From CAZFIM01 sp964519615 (lineage in GTDB: Bacteria > Chloroflexota > Dehalococcoidia > GIF9 > UBA5629): DNA of 15,646 bases. Location: assembly GCA_964519615.1 (NCBI GenBank), contig CAZFIM010000057.1:1-15646 (forward strand), read 5' to 3'. This document shows positions 1 through 6,266 of this stretch, in pieces. How positions within the stretch are numbered: the stretch's first letter is position 1; each line of letters opens with the position of its first letter. Made by a program: the position numbers and the translations under genes. A model generated the notes under the pieces. The model ran no database searches and was not told the origin of the DNA. It saw only the letters and a list, made by a program, of their open reading frames with translations.

Positions 1-550
<550 letters not shown>

Positions 551-608
551 TCTACATCAGGCTGAATGTAGAACTAAAAGCCGGACTTCTTTTTATAGCA
601 TTATTCAC

Positions 609-631
609 CGCGGGGTGGAGCAGTAGCAGCT
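609..631 (+). pseudogene. Truncated 5' copy of the initiator tRNA gene
   Basis: The first 16 bases (CGCGGGGTGGAGCAGT) are identical to the 5' end of the intact tRNA at 710, and similarity fades over the next few bases (AGCAGCTT versus GGTAGCTC). What follows gives no anticodon stem for CAT and no T-arm, so this is a fragment and not a tRNA gene. A 9-bp inverted repeat (AGTAGCAGC at 622-630 with GCTGCTACT at 662-670) starts within the fragment and could fold into a hairpin. It looks like debris of an earlier duplication or integration at this tRNA. Confidence 0.6.
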
Positions 632-709
632 TCCACGGCGCCTTAAGGGCCCGTATCAGTTGCTGCTACTCATCCTGAAAAGTAAGAAGAGAACCAAAAG
701 TTTTTACGA

Positions 710-784
<75 letters not shown>

Positions 785-795
785 ATTGAATACTT

Positions 796-825
796 AAGGC
801 AGTCCCTGAAAGGACTGCCTTTTTC
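796..825 (+). terminator. Rho-independent terminator after tRNA-fMet
   Basis: A perfect 10-bp stem, AAGGCAGTCC (796-805) and GGACTGCCTT (812-821), with a 6-nt loop CTGAAA and a T-rich run (TTTTTCTTTT). It ends the tRNA transcript before hicA. Confidence 0.9.
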
Positions 826-874
826 TTTTATACAACTGCACCTTTTCTTCATTAGAGGTATAATAAAATACGTT

Positions 875-1066
875 GTGAAAAGGAAGAAACTTGTTAGCTA
901 TCTGATGAGCAACGGAGCTTATCTTTTAAGAGAAGGAAGACGGCATAGCATTTATCAGAAAGGGAAATATCGAACTGAGGTCCCACGCCACAATGAAATC
1001 GTGGACGAGCTCGCCATGAAAATTTGCAAGGACCTGTATATTCCATTTTCCAAAGGGGGATTTTAG
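875..1066 (+). CDS. hicA: HicA-family mRNA interferase toxin
   Basis: A 63-residue protein of the HicA (YcfA-like) family: small double-stranded-RNA-binding-fold ribonucleases that cleave mRNA when free of the antitoxin. The family pattern is clear: an N-terminal helix (KRKKLVSYLMSNGAYLLREG), then RRHSIYQ carrying the catalytic-type histidine, the conserved VPRHNEI segment, and a final helix LAMKICKDLYIP. The frame is open further upstream, but that would start inside the tRNA gene and cross its terminator. The GTG at 875 gives the family's usual length and N-terminus. A TATAAT box at 859-864 would place the transcript start only a few bases before this GTG, and an AGAGG lies at 854-858; which of the two matters is unresolved. 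The stop codon overlaps the hicB start by one base (TAGTG), implying translational coupling. Confidence 0.82.
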   Translation: MKRKKLVSYLMSNGAYLLREGRRHSIYQKGKYRTEVPRHNEIVDELAMKICKDLYIPFSKGGF

Positions 1067-1257
1067 TGCATTATCGAGCGTTAATCAAAAAAAGTAACGA
1101 CTGGTGGATAGGATGGCTTATCGATTTGCCCGGTGTAAACGCCCAGGAAAAAAATAAAGAGAGGCTGATAGAATCCCTGAAAATAGGCGCGGAAGACATA
1201 CTCAATACTCCTTTTGAACCAAAAGAAGAAGAGGAACTGATAAAAATAGAAGTCTAG
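1066..1257 (+). CDS. hicB: HicB-family antitoxin
   Basis: A 63-residue protein resembling the N-terminal, partly degraded RNase-H-like domain of HicB antitoxins: HYRALIKKSNDWWIGWLIDLPGVNAQ, then an ERLIESLKIGAEDIL helix. It would bind and block HicA. The GTG start at 1066 shares one base with the hicA stop and has a strong Shine-Dalgarno (AAGGGGGA, 1053-1060) at good spacing, so an upstream ATG inside hicA (1024) is rejected. No C-terminal ribbon-helix-helix or helix-turn-helix DNA-binding domain is present. The acidic tail (EPKEEEELIKIEV) ends early, so autoregulation by this protein alone is doubtful. The stop codon overlaps the start of the duplicated tRNA segment at 1256. Confidence 0.8.
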   Translation: MHYRALIKKSNDWWIGWLIDLPGVNAQEKNKERLIESLKIGAEDILNTPFEPKEEEELIKIEV

Positions 1258-1335
1258 GTCGTTGGCTCCGTCCCGTATGATTTATGATTGTAAAGAATCG
1301 GGATTCAAATCCAACCCCCGCTACCAACCGAATAC
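1256..1335 (+). repeat. Duplicated 3' half of tRNA-fMet, interrupted
   Basis: AGGTCGTTGG at 1256-1265 matches the variable-loop/T-stem strand of the intact tRNA (752-761). About 38 unrelated bases follow, then TTCAAATCCAACCCCCGCTA and CCA (1304-1326) match the T-loop, 3' acceptor strand and CCA exactly. The match runs on into the flank (AAYYGAATAC), with two differences over about 32 bases. The interrupting segment begins and ends with complementary TCCCG/CGGGA. No 5' half is present, so no tRNA can be made. The arrangement looks like an attachment-site duplication left by integration at a tRNA 3' end. Confidence 0.8.
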
Positions 1336-1337
1336 AG

Positions 1338-1367
1338 AAGGCACAGATTTAAGGTCTGTGCCTTTTT
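1338..1367 (+). terminator. Rho-independent terminator after hicAB and the tRNA copy
   Basis: AAGGCACAGA (1338-1347) pairs perfectly with TCTGTGCCTT (1355-1364) across a 7-nt loop, and a T5 run follows. It sits at the same distance from the tRNA-like CCA as the first terminator does and begins with the same AAGGCA, so it may be a diverged copy of it. Confidence 0.85.
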
Positions 1368-1422
1368 ATTTCCCTTTTATCTATTAATTATAGAATCAGA
1401 TGTGCTGCGGCATATAGATTTA

Positions 1423-2649
1423 TCAGTTGATAACGGAAGAAGAGGTAATATCAATCAAATGAGCTAGACGTAGCGACTGCTCAGGAACAAGTAACAATTT
1501 GCTGATGCTAGTTTCCCTAGCCACATTCATTATTTGAGCTTTGATGTATGGAGGGGCTTCCCGCAGTAGCTTTTCTATACGAGGTGCGGCAGTATCACTA
1601 AAGAAGACTGCTCGATTTTGACCATACGTACCACTACGACCAGGTACACCTACATATGCTTCAACCACCCATTTAATGACACCCCTTTCTGCACCTGAAG
1701 GACAAATCGCAAATCCTCCGGCAGAGGCAAAATCATCAAGAAGCTCAGTATGCTCTGAAAATTGCTTCCAGTGTGGTTGAATAGTATTAAACCGATCTAA
1801 GAAGGCATTAGTCAGAAGCCTTTGTTGCCTTCTATGAATAAACGGAAAAGCTCCAGATGCAATTGCTACTTGAGCCGTTTCGAGAGTAGCAGGTCGTCGA
1901 CCTATCCGAGTTTCCAATTTTTTAGCTACATCTATCTTTGCGCTTGAAGGAGAAATTGAAGCAACTTTTCGTAATAAGCGAAAACAATTGATTCTAACTA
2001 ACTCCGGGCGACTCTCATCTAAAGTCCAGAAAGTGAGCGCACTCAGAATTTCAGTCTGTCTCTGCTGTGGTGCGTCTCTATAATCATCTAACGTAGCTTG
2101 ATCAATCGATATAGGTGCCTCAGATTCAACAACATCGCTTATATCTTGTATTCGGATGACTTGGACTGGCTCTTTCGATAAGACAACACAAATTGCAGTT
2201 TCGAAAATATAATGTAAATCACTAGCTGATGCCTCATATTCATCATCTTCATGTTCTAGGTCACGTCTTATCTCATAAGCTCTGTGTAACCGCCTCCATT
2301 CTGGTCGTGTGAGTAATCCCGACCTATATGCTAAATCAAATAAACGTGCTGTTGGATAATCCTCAAGTTCTTCATCACTATTAACCTGTGGCAATCCAAA
2401 TGATTGAGCCACATCCTTGGCAATATCAAGGCCAATCATACGGATTTTTGATCGTAGGTCATGACAAGCAGCATTCAACAATCTTTGACATGCGCTAGAT
2501 GGATCGACAGAAAGAAGCTTTATTACTCGTTCAACGAGAGGTGTTGCCTGCCAAACCGGTCTTATTTGCGAGAGATATCGTTCAATAGTAGAGGTATGCG
2601 AAGGTAATCCAGCCTGATATAGGATAATATTTGATCCATCCTCTACCAT
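1423..2649 (-). CDS. Uncharacterised protein with HEPN-like RxxxxH motif
   Basis: A 408-residue soluble protein with no signal peptide or membrane segment. I do not recognise a named family. The N-terminal half (about 30-160) is helical and contains YEIRRDLEHEDDEYEA near 125-140, where R128 and H133 form an RxxxxH motif of the kind found in HEPN ribonuclease domains. The surrounding order (RLHRAYEIRRDLEHEDDEYEA, then DLHYIFETAICVVL) is compatible with a HEPN helical bundle. Residues 180-300 look like a helical repeat region, and 305-345 carry GGFAICPSGAERG and VPGRSGTYG. The ATG at 2649 has no Shine-Dalgarno but lies just after a good promoter, which suggests a leaderless transcript. Its low GC and neighbours (toxin-antitoxin pair, RAYT) suggest an accessory, possibly defence, gene. 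The HEPN assignment is inference from one motif. Confidence 0.75.
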   Translation of the reverse strand: MVEDGSNIILYQAGLPSHTSTIERYLSQIRPVWQATPLVERVIKLLSVDPSSACQRLLNAACHDLRSKIRMIGLDIAKDVAQSFGLPQVNSDEELEDYPTARLFDLAYRSGLLTRPEWRRLHRAYEIRRDLEHEDDEYEASASDLHYIFETAICVVLSKEPVQVIRIQDISDVVESEAPISIDQATLDDYRDAPQQRQTEILSALTFWTLDESRPELVRINCFRLLRKVASISPSSAKIDVAKKLETRIGRRPATLETAQVAIASGAFPFIHRRQQRLLTNAFLDRFNTIQPHWKQFSEHTELLDDFASAGGFAICPSGAERGVIKWVVEAYVGVPGRSGTYGQNRAVFFSDTAAPRIEKLLREAPPYIKAQIMNVARETSISKLLLVPEQSLRLAHLIDITSSSVIN

Positions 2650-2657
2650 TATCGTGA

Positions 2658-2686
2658 ATTATAAAATAATAGCATTATGTAATCAA
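2658..2686 (-). promoter_or_regulatory. Sigma70-type promoter giving a leaderless mRNA for the HEPN-like gene
   Basis: On the minus strand a TTGATT -35 box (2681-2686) and a perfect TATAAT -10 box (2658-2663) are separated by 17 bases. The expected transcription start (about 2651) is only one to three bases before the ATG at 2649, leaving no room for a ribosome-binding site. Confidence 0.65.
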
Positions 2687-2741
2687 GCCTATCTGGTTAC
2701 AAATTAAAAACTAGTTCGTAGGTGGCACACGTTTCCTACGC

Positions 2742-2761
2742 GCTGCCTGCCCACAGGCAGC
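2742..2761. repeat. REP-like palindrome, left copy
   Basis: GCTGCCTG-CCCA-CAGGCAGC: an 8-bp perfect stem with a 4-nt loop. It is the exact reverse complement of the unit at 3369-3388 and lies 21 bp beyond the transposase stop codon. Confidence 0.85.
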
Positions 2762-2782
2762 CGTATCAGCGCCTCTATAGCC

Positions 2783-3334
2783 TTAAACTATTTTAGCAAT
2801 TGGGATGCCGATATCCTTGCCTGAAATATAATAGGCTGCGCTGGAGAACGGGTATTCTTCAGGCGATGGACATAGCTTCCAGTGTTCCTGTAAAGGGTTA
2901 TTATGAATATAGTTCAATTTTGTTAACATGTCCTTTTGCTTTGTGATTGCAACACTATCGAAACCCTGCTGCCATACCTGATACTTGTGACCGTGTGTTA
3001 ACTCACTGGCAGCGATGGCAAACCTCGTAACCATAGCATGCTCGTTATTCTCAATGCACCACCTTAATATTTCCTTTGCAGAGTATTCCTTCAGTTTACC
3101 TGTAAATGTCGAACCCATCGCCTGGTTCGGGGCAGAAAGTAAAAGATGGATATGATTTGGCATTATCACAAAGCCGTACATCGTGATATCGTACTTTGGA
3201 GCATAGTATTTGATGTTATCAAGCACGATATTTGCCAAGGCCGGTCTGGCAAAAAGATGTATGAAATCTATAACGGTTGTTGTGATAAAACTTGCCGAAC
3301 CGGTAGTATTGAGCAATGAATGTCTGCGTTTCAC
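2783..3334 (-). CDS. REP-associated tyrosine transposase (RAYT, Y1/HUH family)
   Basis: A 183-residue single-strand DNA transposase/nuclease of the IS200-like Y1 superfamily. It carries the HUH motif MPNHIHLLL (H61, H63) that binds the divalent metal, and the catalytic tyrosine within TKLNYIHNNPL (Y142). Other RAYT hallmarks are YGFVIMPNHIH, the YQVWQQGFDSVAI segment, and the C-terminal Y-PFSSAAYY. Length is typical for the family. Translation starts at GTG 3334, directly after a TATAGT-like sequence (3341-3346 on this strand) and without a clear Shine-Dalgarno. Flanking inverted REP-like hairpins indicate that the protein acts on these palindromes, as RAYTs do for REP elements. The frame is intact, so it may be functional. 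Confidence 0.92.
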   Translation of the reverse strand: MKRRHSLLNTTGSASFITTTVIDFIHLFARPALANIVLDNIKYYAPKYDITMYGFVIMPNHIHLLLSAPNQAMGSTFTGKLKEYSAKEILRWCIENNEHAMVTRFAIAASELTHGHKYQVWQQGFDSVAITKQKDMLTKLNYIHNNPLQEHWKLCPSPEEYPFSSAAYYISGKDIGIPIAKIV

Positions 3335-3368
3335 GGTTTTACTATACCATATCGGTCTAAATTACAGG

Positions 3369-3388
3369 GCTGCCTGTGGGCAGGCAGC
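3369..3388. repeat. REP-like palindrome, right copy
   Basis: GCTGCCTG-TGGG-CAGGCAGC, the exact inverted counterpart of 2742-2761. It lies 34 bp upstream of the transposase start codon. Confidence 0.85.
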
Positions 3389-3532
3389 ACCTAAAAACGT
3401 GAGTACACGTGGGCACTCGTGGGTGCGTAGAAAGGATAAGATTATGTAATGCACTCCGCGATGGCTGCAACCGCTCGAAAATGTACTACCTGATAGCAAG
3501 TCTGTGCTTTACGTGCGATCGTTTAGTATATG

Positions 3533-3624
3533 TAATTTGACCGAAAATGTAATTTGGTTTATCCGCAGTTCAGTGAATAAAATATTGTTTACCTCCGTTT
3601 CATCTGGATCAGGACAGGTTGATT
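3533..3624 (+). repeat. Promoter/leader module, orphan copy A
   Basis: 92 bp matching 7703-7794 in the same orientation with a single difference (G3565 versus T7735). In the other copy this module is immediately followed by the start codon of a hydrolase. Here it abuts the stop codon of a minus-strand hydrolase (3625-3627), so it points antisense into that gene and has no gene of its own. Two blocks (3568-3579 and 3604-3620) also recur inverted upstream of the same hydrolase at 4532-4543 and 4491-4507. Confidence 0.93.
3537..3565 (+). promoter_or_regulatory. Orphan promoter with damaged -10, antisense to hydrolase 1
   Basis: TTGACC (3537-3542), 17 bases, then TATCCG (3560-3565). The intact counterpart before hydrolase 2 reads TATCCT. 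The single base differing between the two 92-bp copies is the last base of the -10 box, normally the most conserved T. Activity is therefore expected to be weak. Any transcript would run antisense through hydrolase 1. Confidence 0.5.
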
Positions 3625-4488
3625 TCAAGCCTTTAACGCTGAGACAACCCAGCCAACCCACTCAAAGCATAAAATCTCCGCTCTGACCGGAGTTGAGTGT
3701 ACCCCCCTGGTCAACATCTTCTGCTTTGGCCCCGGTGCGTTCTCGTAGAGCCCGGAAAATTTCTTGTACGGAGTGAGTATATCTCTATCGCTGAAAACAA
3801 ATAGCTTGTTACAGTCACCCAGTTCCGCCAGTGCAGAAGCAACTTTAACCTGGGACCAGAATTGCAGGAATTTGTCCCAGTCTACCTTTACTTCCAGCTT
3901 GCTGAAGTGGAATGCGAGTCTCCCGATAAGGGTGACCGCCCATCTGTACCATGGGAATGCTCTATAATACGGATTGTTGATTATTCGCTGCTCCACCTCA
4001 TAGGGACATGATAGGGCAACGACCGCCTTTGGCTTCACCTTTCCGGCAGCCAGGATGGATGCCAGTGCCCCAAGACTATGCCCGATCAGAGCTATACGCG
4101 AACTATCTACTTCAGATAAGCCCACAAGCAGCCGCCAGGCATCAATTACATCTTCATCAATATTGCCGGTCAGAAAACCTTCGCTGGCCCCGTGTCCGTG
4201 CAGATCGAAGACAATTGTTGCAATTCCATTATCAACCAGGAGCCGCGCAGCAGATTCCATGACATCCTGGTCTACGCCTAAGCCGTGACAAAGAACAGCA
4301 CCGGGAACGGTATTAGTGGCACTGGCATGCTCCGGTAACATGATTTTACCGTACACCTTCGCGCCGTTTACAACATGAGACAAGCGATATCTCATCTCCC
4401 TTTTTTGCTTCATTTGCGGAGCTGCGTCTGCCAGCGCAGCATTATCGGCGCTGCATCCCGGATCATTCACAGCTAATTTTTCGCGCAA
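3625..4488 (-). CDS. Alpha/beta hydrolase (paralogue 1)
   Basis: A 287-residue serine hydrolase of the alpha/beta fold, near the dienelactone hydrolase/esterase type. CHGLG (67-71) provides the oxyanion region, and GHSLG (136-140) carries the nucleophile S138. The acid is D234 or D236 in FSDRDIL, and H264 in GVHSTP completes the triad. No signal peptide is visible, so it is probably cytosolic; the substrate is unknown. By eye it is about three-quarters identical to the plus-strand paralogue at 7793 over its full length, including the first 30 residues, which supports the TTG start at 4488. An ACAGG lies a few bases before that codon. A TTGACA-N17-TATTCT promoter lies upstream. An IS1182-type element sits 133 bp upstream, and an inverted copy of the promoter module abuts the stop codon. 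Confidence 0.9.
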   Translation of the reverse strand: MREKLAVNDPGCSADNAALADAAPQMKQKREMRYRLSHVVNGAKVYGKIMLPEHASATNTVPGAVLCHGLGVDQDVMESAARLLVDNGIATIVFDLHGHGASEGFLTGNIDEDVIDAWRLLVGLSEVDSSRIALIGHSLGALASILAAGKVKPKAVVALSCPYEVEQRIINNPYYRAFPWYRWAVTLIGRLAFHFSKLEVKVDWDKFLQFWSQVKVASALAELGDCNKLFVFSDRDILTPYKKFSGLYENAPGPKQKMLTRGVHSTPVRAEILCFEWVGWVVSALKA

Positions 4489-4574
4489 TTAACCTGTCCT
4501 GATCCAGACAATACTACAGTTAATATTATATTATTCACTGAACCGAGAATATACTAATTCTAGTTTTATGTCAA
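4487..4574 (-). repeat. Promoter/leader module, diverged copy C (inverted)
   Basis: Read on the minus strand, this has the same layout as modules A and B: TTGACN, 17 bases, TATNCN, GTTCAGTGAATA (4532-4543), 24 diverged bases, CTGGATCAGGACAGGTT (4491-4507), then the TTG start. Spacing is identical throughout, but sequence is conserved only in blocks, so C is an older copy than the near-identical A and B. With module A it forms inverted repeats around hydrolase 1. Confidence 0.88.
4546..4574 (-). promoter_or_regulatory. Sigma70-type promoter of hydrolase 1
   Basis: A consensus TTGACA (4569-4574 on the minus strand), 17 bases, then TATTCT (4546-4551). It is the strongest of the three homologous promoters in this region. 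The leader to the TTG start is about 50 bases. Confidence 0.75.
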
Positions 4575-4625
4575 CTTTACTGTGCACCGCCTGTACACAG
4601 GTTTTCCTCAATCGTTGTTCCCTAG

Positions 4626-6147
4626 GAGCCTGTCCGAGTAATAGCTTGCCGCAATGATAAAGGCTTATAATAGGTACGAATTCAAGCCGAGGAGTTCGAT
4701 ATGAGCAAGACCTTTCGTCCCTACGAACCTGATCAGGATTTTCTCATGCCTGTCTCAATGCGAGAATGGTTACCACCTGACCATCTTGCTTATTTCATCT
4801 CAGATGTAACGGATCAACTTGATTTGGCAGAAATAATGAGACACTATGAGAGTGAGGAACGAGGCTACCCGCCATATCATCCAAGGATGATGGTGAAAGT
4901 ATTGTTATATGCTTATTGTATTGGGGTGCCGTCATCGCGCAAGATCGCCAAAAGGCTGGAGGAAGATATCTCCTTCCGAGTTTTGGCAGCGAATACCAAT
5001 CCCGACTTCCGTACCATTTCTGACTTTCGTAAAGATCATCTCCAAGTATTGGCGGCTTTGTTTGTGCAGGTGCTCAAGCTATGTCAGAAGTCGGGATTGG
5101 TAAGGCTTGGTCATGTGGCTCTGGACGGGACAAAGATCAAAGCAAATGCTTCCAAGCATAAGGCAATGAGCTATAAGAGGATACAAGAGGAAGAGATACG
5201 TCTTGAGAGGGAAGTGGCAGAGCTATTGAAGAGAGCTGAGATAGCGGATGAAGAGGAAGACCGGCGCTATGGCAAAGGCAAGAGAGGAGACGAATTGCCT
5301 GAGGAATTATCATTCAGAGAGAGCCGTCTTAAGAAGATACGAGAAGCAAAGAAAGCCCTGGAGGAAGAGGCGAAGCGTGAAGCCGCGGATGTTGTTCCGG
5401 AGGGCAAGAAGAAGAAACATACAGGAGTACCGGATAATAAGGCCCAGAGGAATTTCACTGACCCGGATTCACATATTATGCCAGCGCCTGGAGGCAAGCA
5501 TTTTATTCAGGCCTACAATGCACAGATAGCTGGCGACAGTGCTCACCAGGTGATTGTGGCTGCGGAAGTTACGAACAAGCCCGGTGATAGTGAGCAAGCC
5601 GAGCCGATGATGGAGGCAGTGAAGCTCAATACTGGACAGTTACCAGACCAGGTGTCAGCCGACGCCGGGTATTTCTCGCGTGCTGTGGTAACGGCTCTCA
5701 CCGACCGGGGGATAGACGTCTATATGCCACCGGATAGGACAGGCCATAGATTAACCTTTTCACCGGCGCCCCTTGGGCGGATACCGAAAAGCCTTTCGGT
5801 GGCAGACAGGATGCGACGCAAGCTGAGAACAAAGAAGGGAAGAGAACGATACGGGCTAAGGAAAGAGTTACCGGAACCAGTTTTCGGGCAGATAAAGCAG
5901 GCAAGAGGTTTCAGACAGTTCCTTTTAAGTGGGAACGATAAGGTGAGTAATGAATGGAGGATCATCTGTATTGGACACAACCTGCTCAAACTCTATAAGG
6001 CACAACGTGAAAAGGAATGGCCAAACATGCATTCTTCTGAGAGAAAGTTCTTTGACTTTTCACGTATCGGTCCATTATTTGATTTTGCTGCATGCTGATT
6101 ATCGAAAGTATATATATGTGGATCCATTTTATTACTCGGACAGGCTC
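4626..6147 (+). mobile_element. IS1182-type insertion sequence
   Basis: A complete element of about 1.52 kb with 18-bp perfect terminal inverted repeats: GAGCCTGTCCGAGTAATA at 4626-4643 and its reverse complement at 6130-6147. CTAG flanks both ends (4622-4625 and 6148-6151) and is either a 4-bp target duplication or part of longer repeats. One transposase gene fills it. It separates the promoter of hydrolase 1 from the lipoprotein gene and does not interrupt a recognisable frame. Confidence 0.92.
4701..6098 (+). CDS. IS1182-family transposase
   Basis: A 465-residue DDE transposase. The N-terminal DUF772-like domain (about 15-110) includes MREWLPPDHLAYFISDV and YHPRMMVKVLLYAYCIGVPSSRKI. The catalytic residues are D142 in LDGTKIKANASKHKAM, D321 in SADAGYFS, and E392 in PEPVFGQIKQARGFRQFLL. 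A long charged, probably coiled-coil insertion (about 155-240, rich in E, K and R) separates the first D from the rest, as usual in this family. The start ATG has a GAGGAG ribosome-binding site (4689-4694) and a TATAAT box (4666-4671) with only a weak -35. The frame is full length and uninterrupted, so the element may still be active. Confidence 0.95.
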   Translation: MSKTFRPYEPDQDFLMPVSMREWLPPDHLAYFISDVTDQLDLAEIMRHYESEERGYPPYHPRMMVKVLLYAYCIGVPSSRKIAKRLEEDISFRVLAANTNPDFRTISDFRKDHLQVLAALFVQVLKLCQKSGLVRLGHVALDGTKIKANASKHKAMSYKRIQEEEIRLEREVAELLKRAEIADEEEDRRYGKGKRGDELPEELSFRESRLKKIREAKKALEEEAKREAADVVPEGKKKKHTGVPDNKAQRNFTDPDSHIMPAPGGKHFIQAYNAQIAGDSAHQVIVAAEVTNKPGDSEQAEPMMEAVKLNTGQLPDQVSADAGYFSRAVVTALTDRGIDVYMPPDRTGHRLTFSPAPLGRIPKSLSVADRMRRKLRTKKGRERYGLRKELPEPVFGQIKQARGFRQFLLSGNDKVSNEWRIICIGHNLLKLYKAQREKEWPNMHSSERKFFDFSRIGPLFDFAAC

Positions 6148-6164
6148 CTAGGAGCCTGTCCGAG
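6135..6164. repeat. 30-bp perfect palindrome at the right IS junction
   Basis: The right inverted repeat of the insertion sequence is followed, across CTAG, by a partial terminal repeat in the opposite direction (GAGCCTGTCCGAG, 6152-6164), giving a perfect 30-bp palindrome. It could be a hairpin target into which the element inserted, or the left tip of a second, lost copy. Confidence 0.85.
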
Positions 6165-6266
6165 TTTTCCAGGTGCCCCATCCAAAGGCCGCCCCTTCAC
6201 ATTAGACTAAGTACACCATATAAAAAATATTACATTTGTGGTTACTTACTTCATTAAACCAGCCGC

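Larger units (their letters stand above)
2742..3388 (-). mobile_element. REP-associated transposase unit with inverted palindromic ends
   Basis: The transposase gene is bracketed by two copies of one 20-nt palindromic unit. GCTGCCTGCCCACAGGCAGC lies at 2742-2761 and its exact reverse complement at 3369-3388. Each copy can itself fold into an 8-bp hairpin with a 4-nt loop. Outside the left unit is a further stem, CGTAGG/CCTACG (2717-2740). Outside the right unit is a CACGT-rich stretch (3396-3430). Reading outward from each hairpin, both flanks share CACGTTT before the palindrome. This is the REP/BIME-like arrangement expected for RAYT loci. Confidence 0.75.

Noticed and set aside
609..690. 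A second intact tRNA gene
   Set aside because: Only the first ~23 bases match; there is no anticodon arm for CAT and no T-arm or CCA end.
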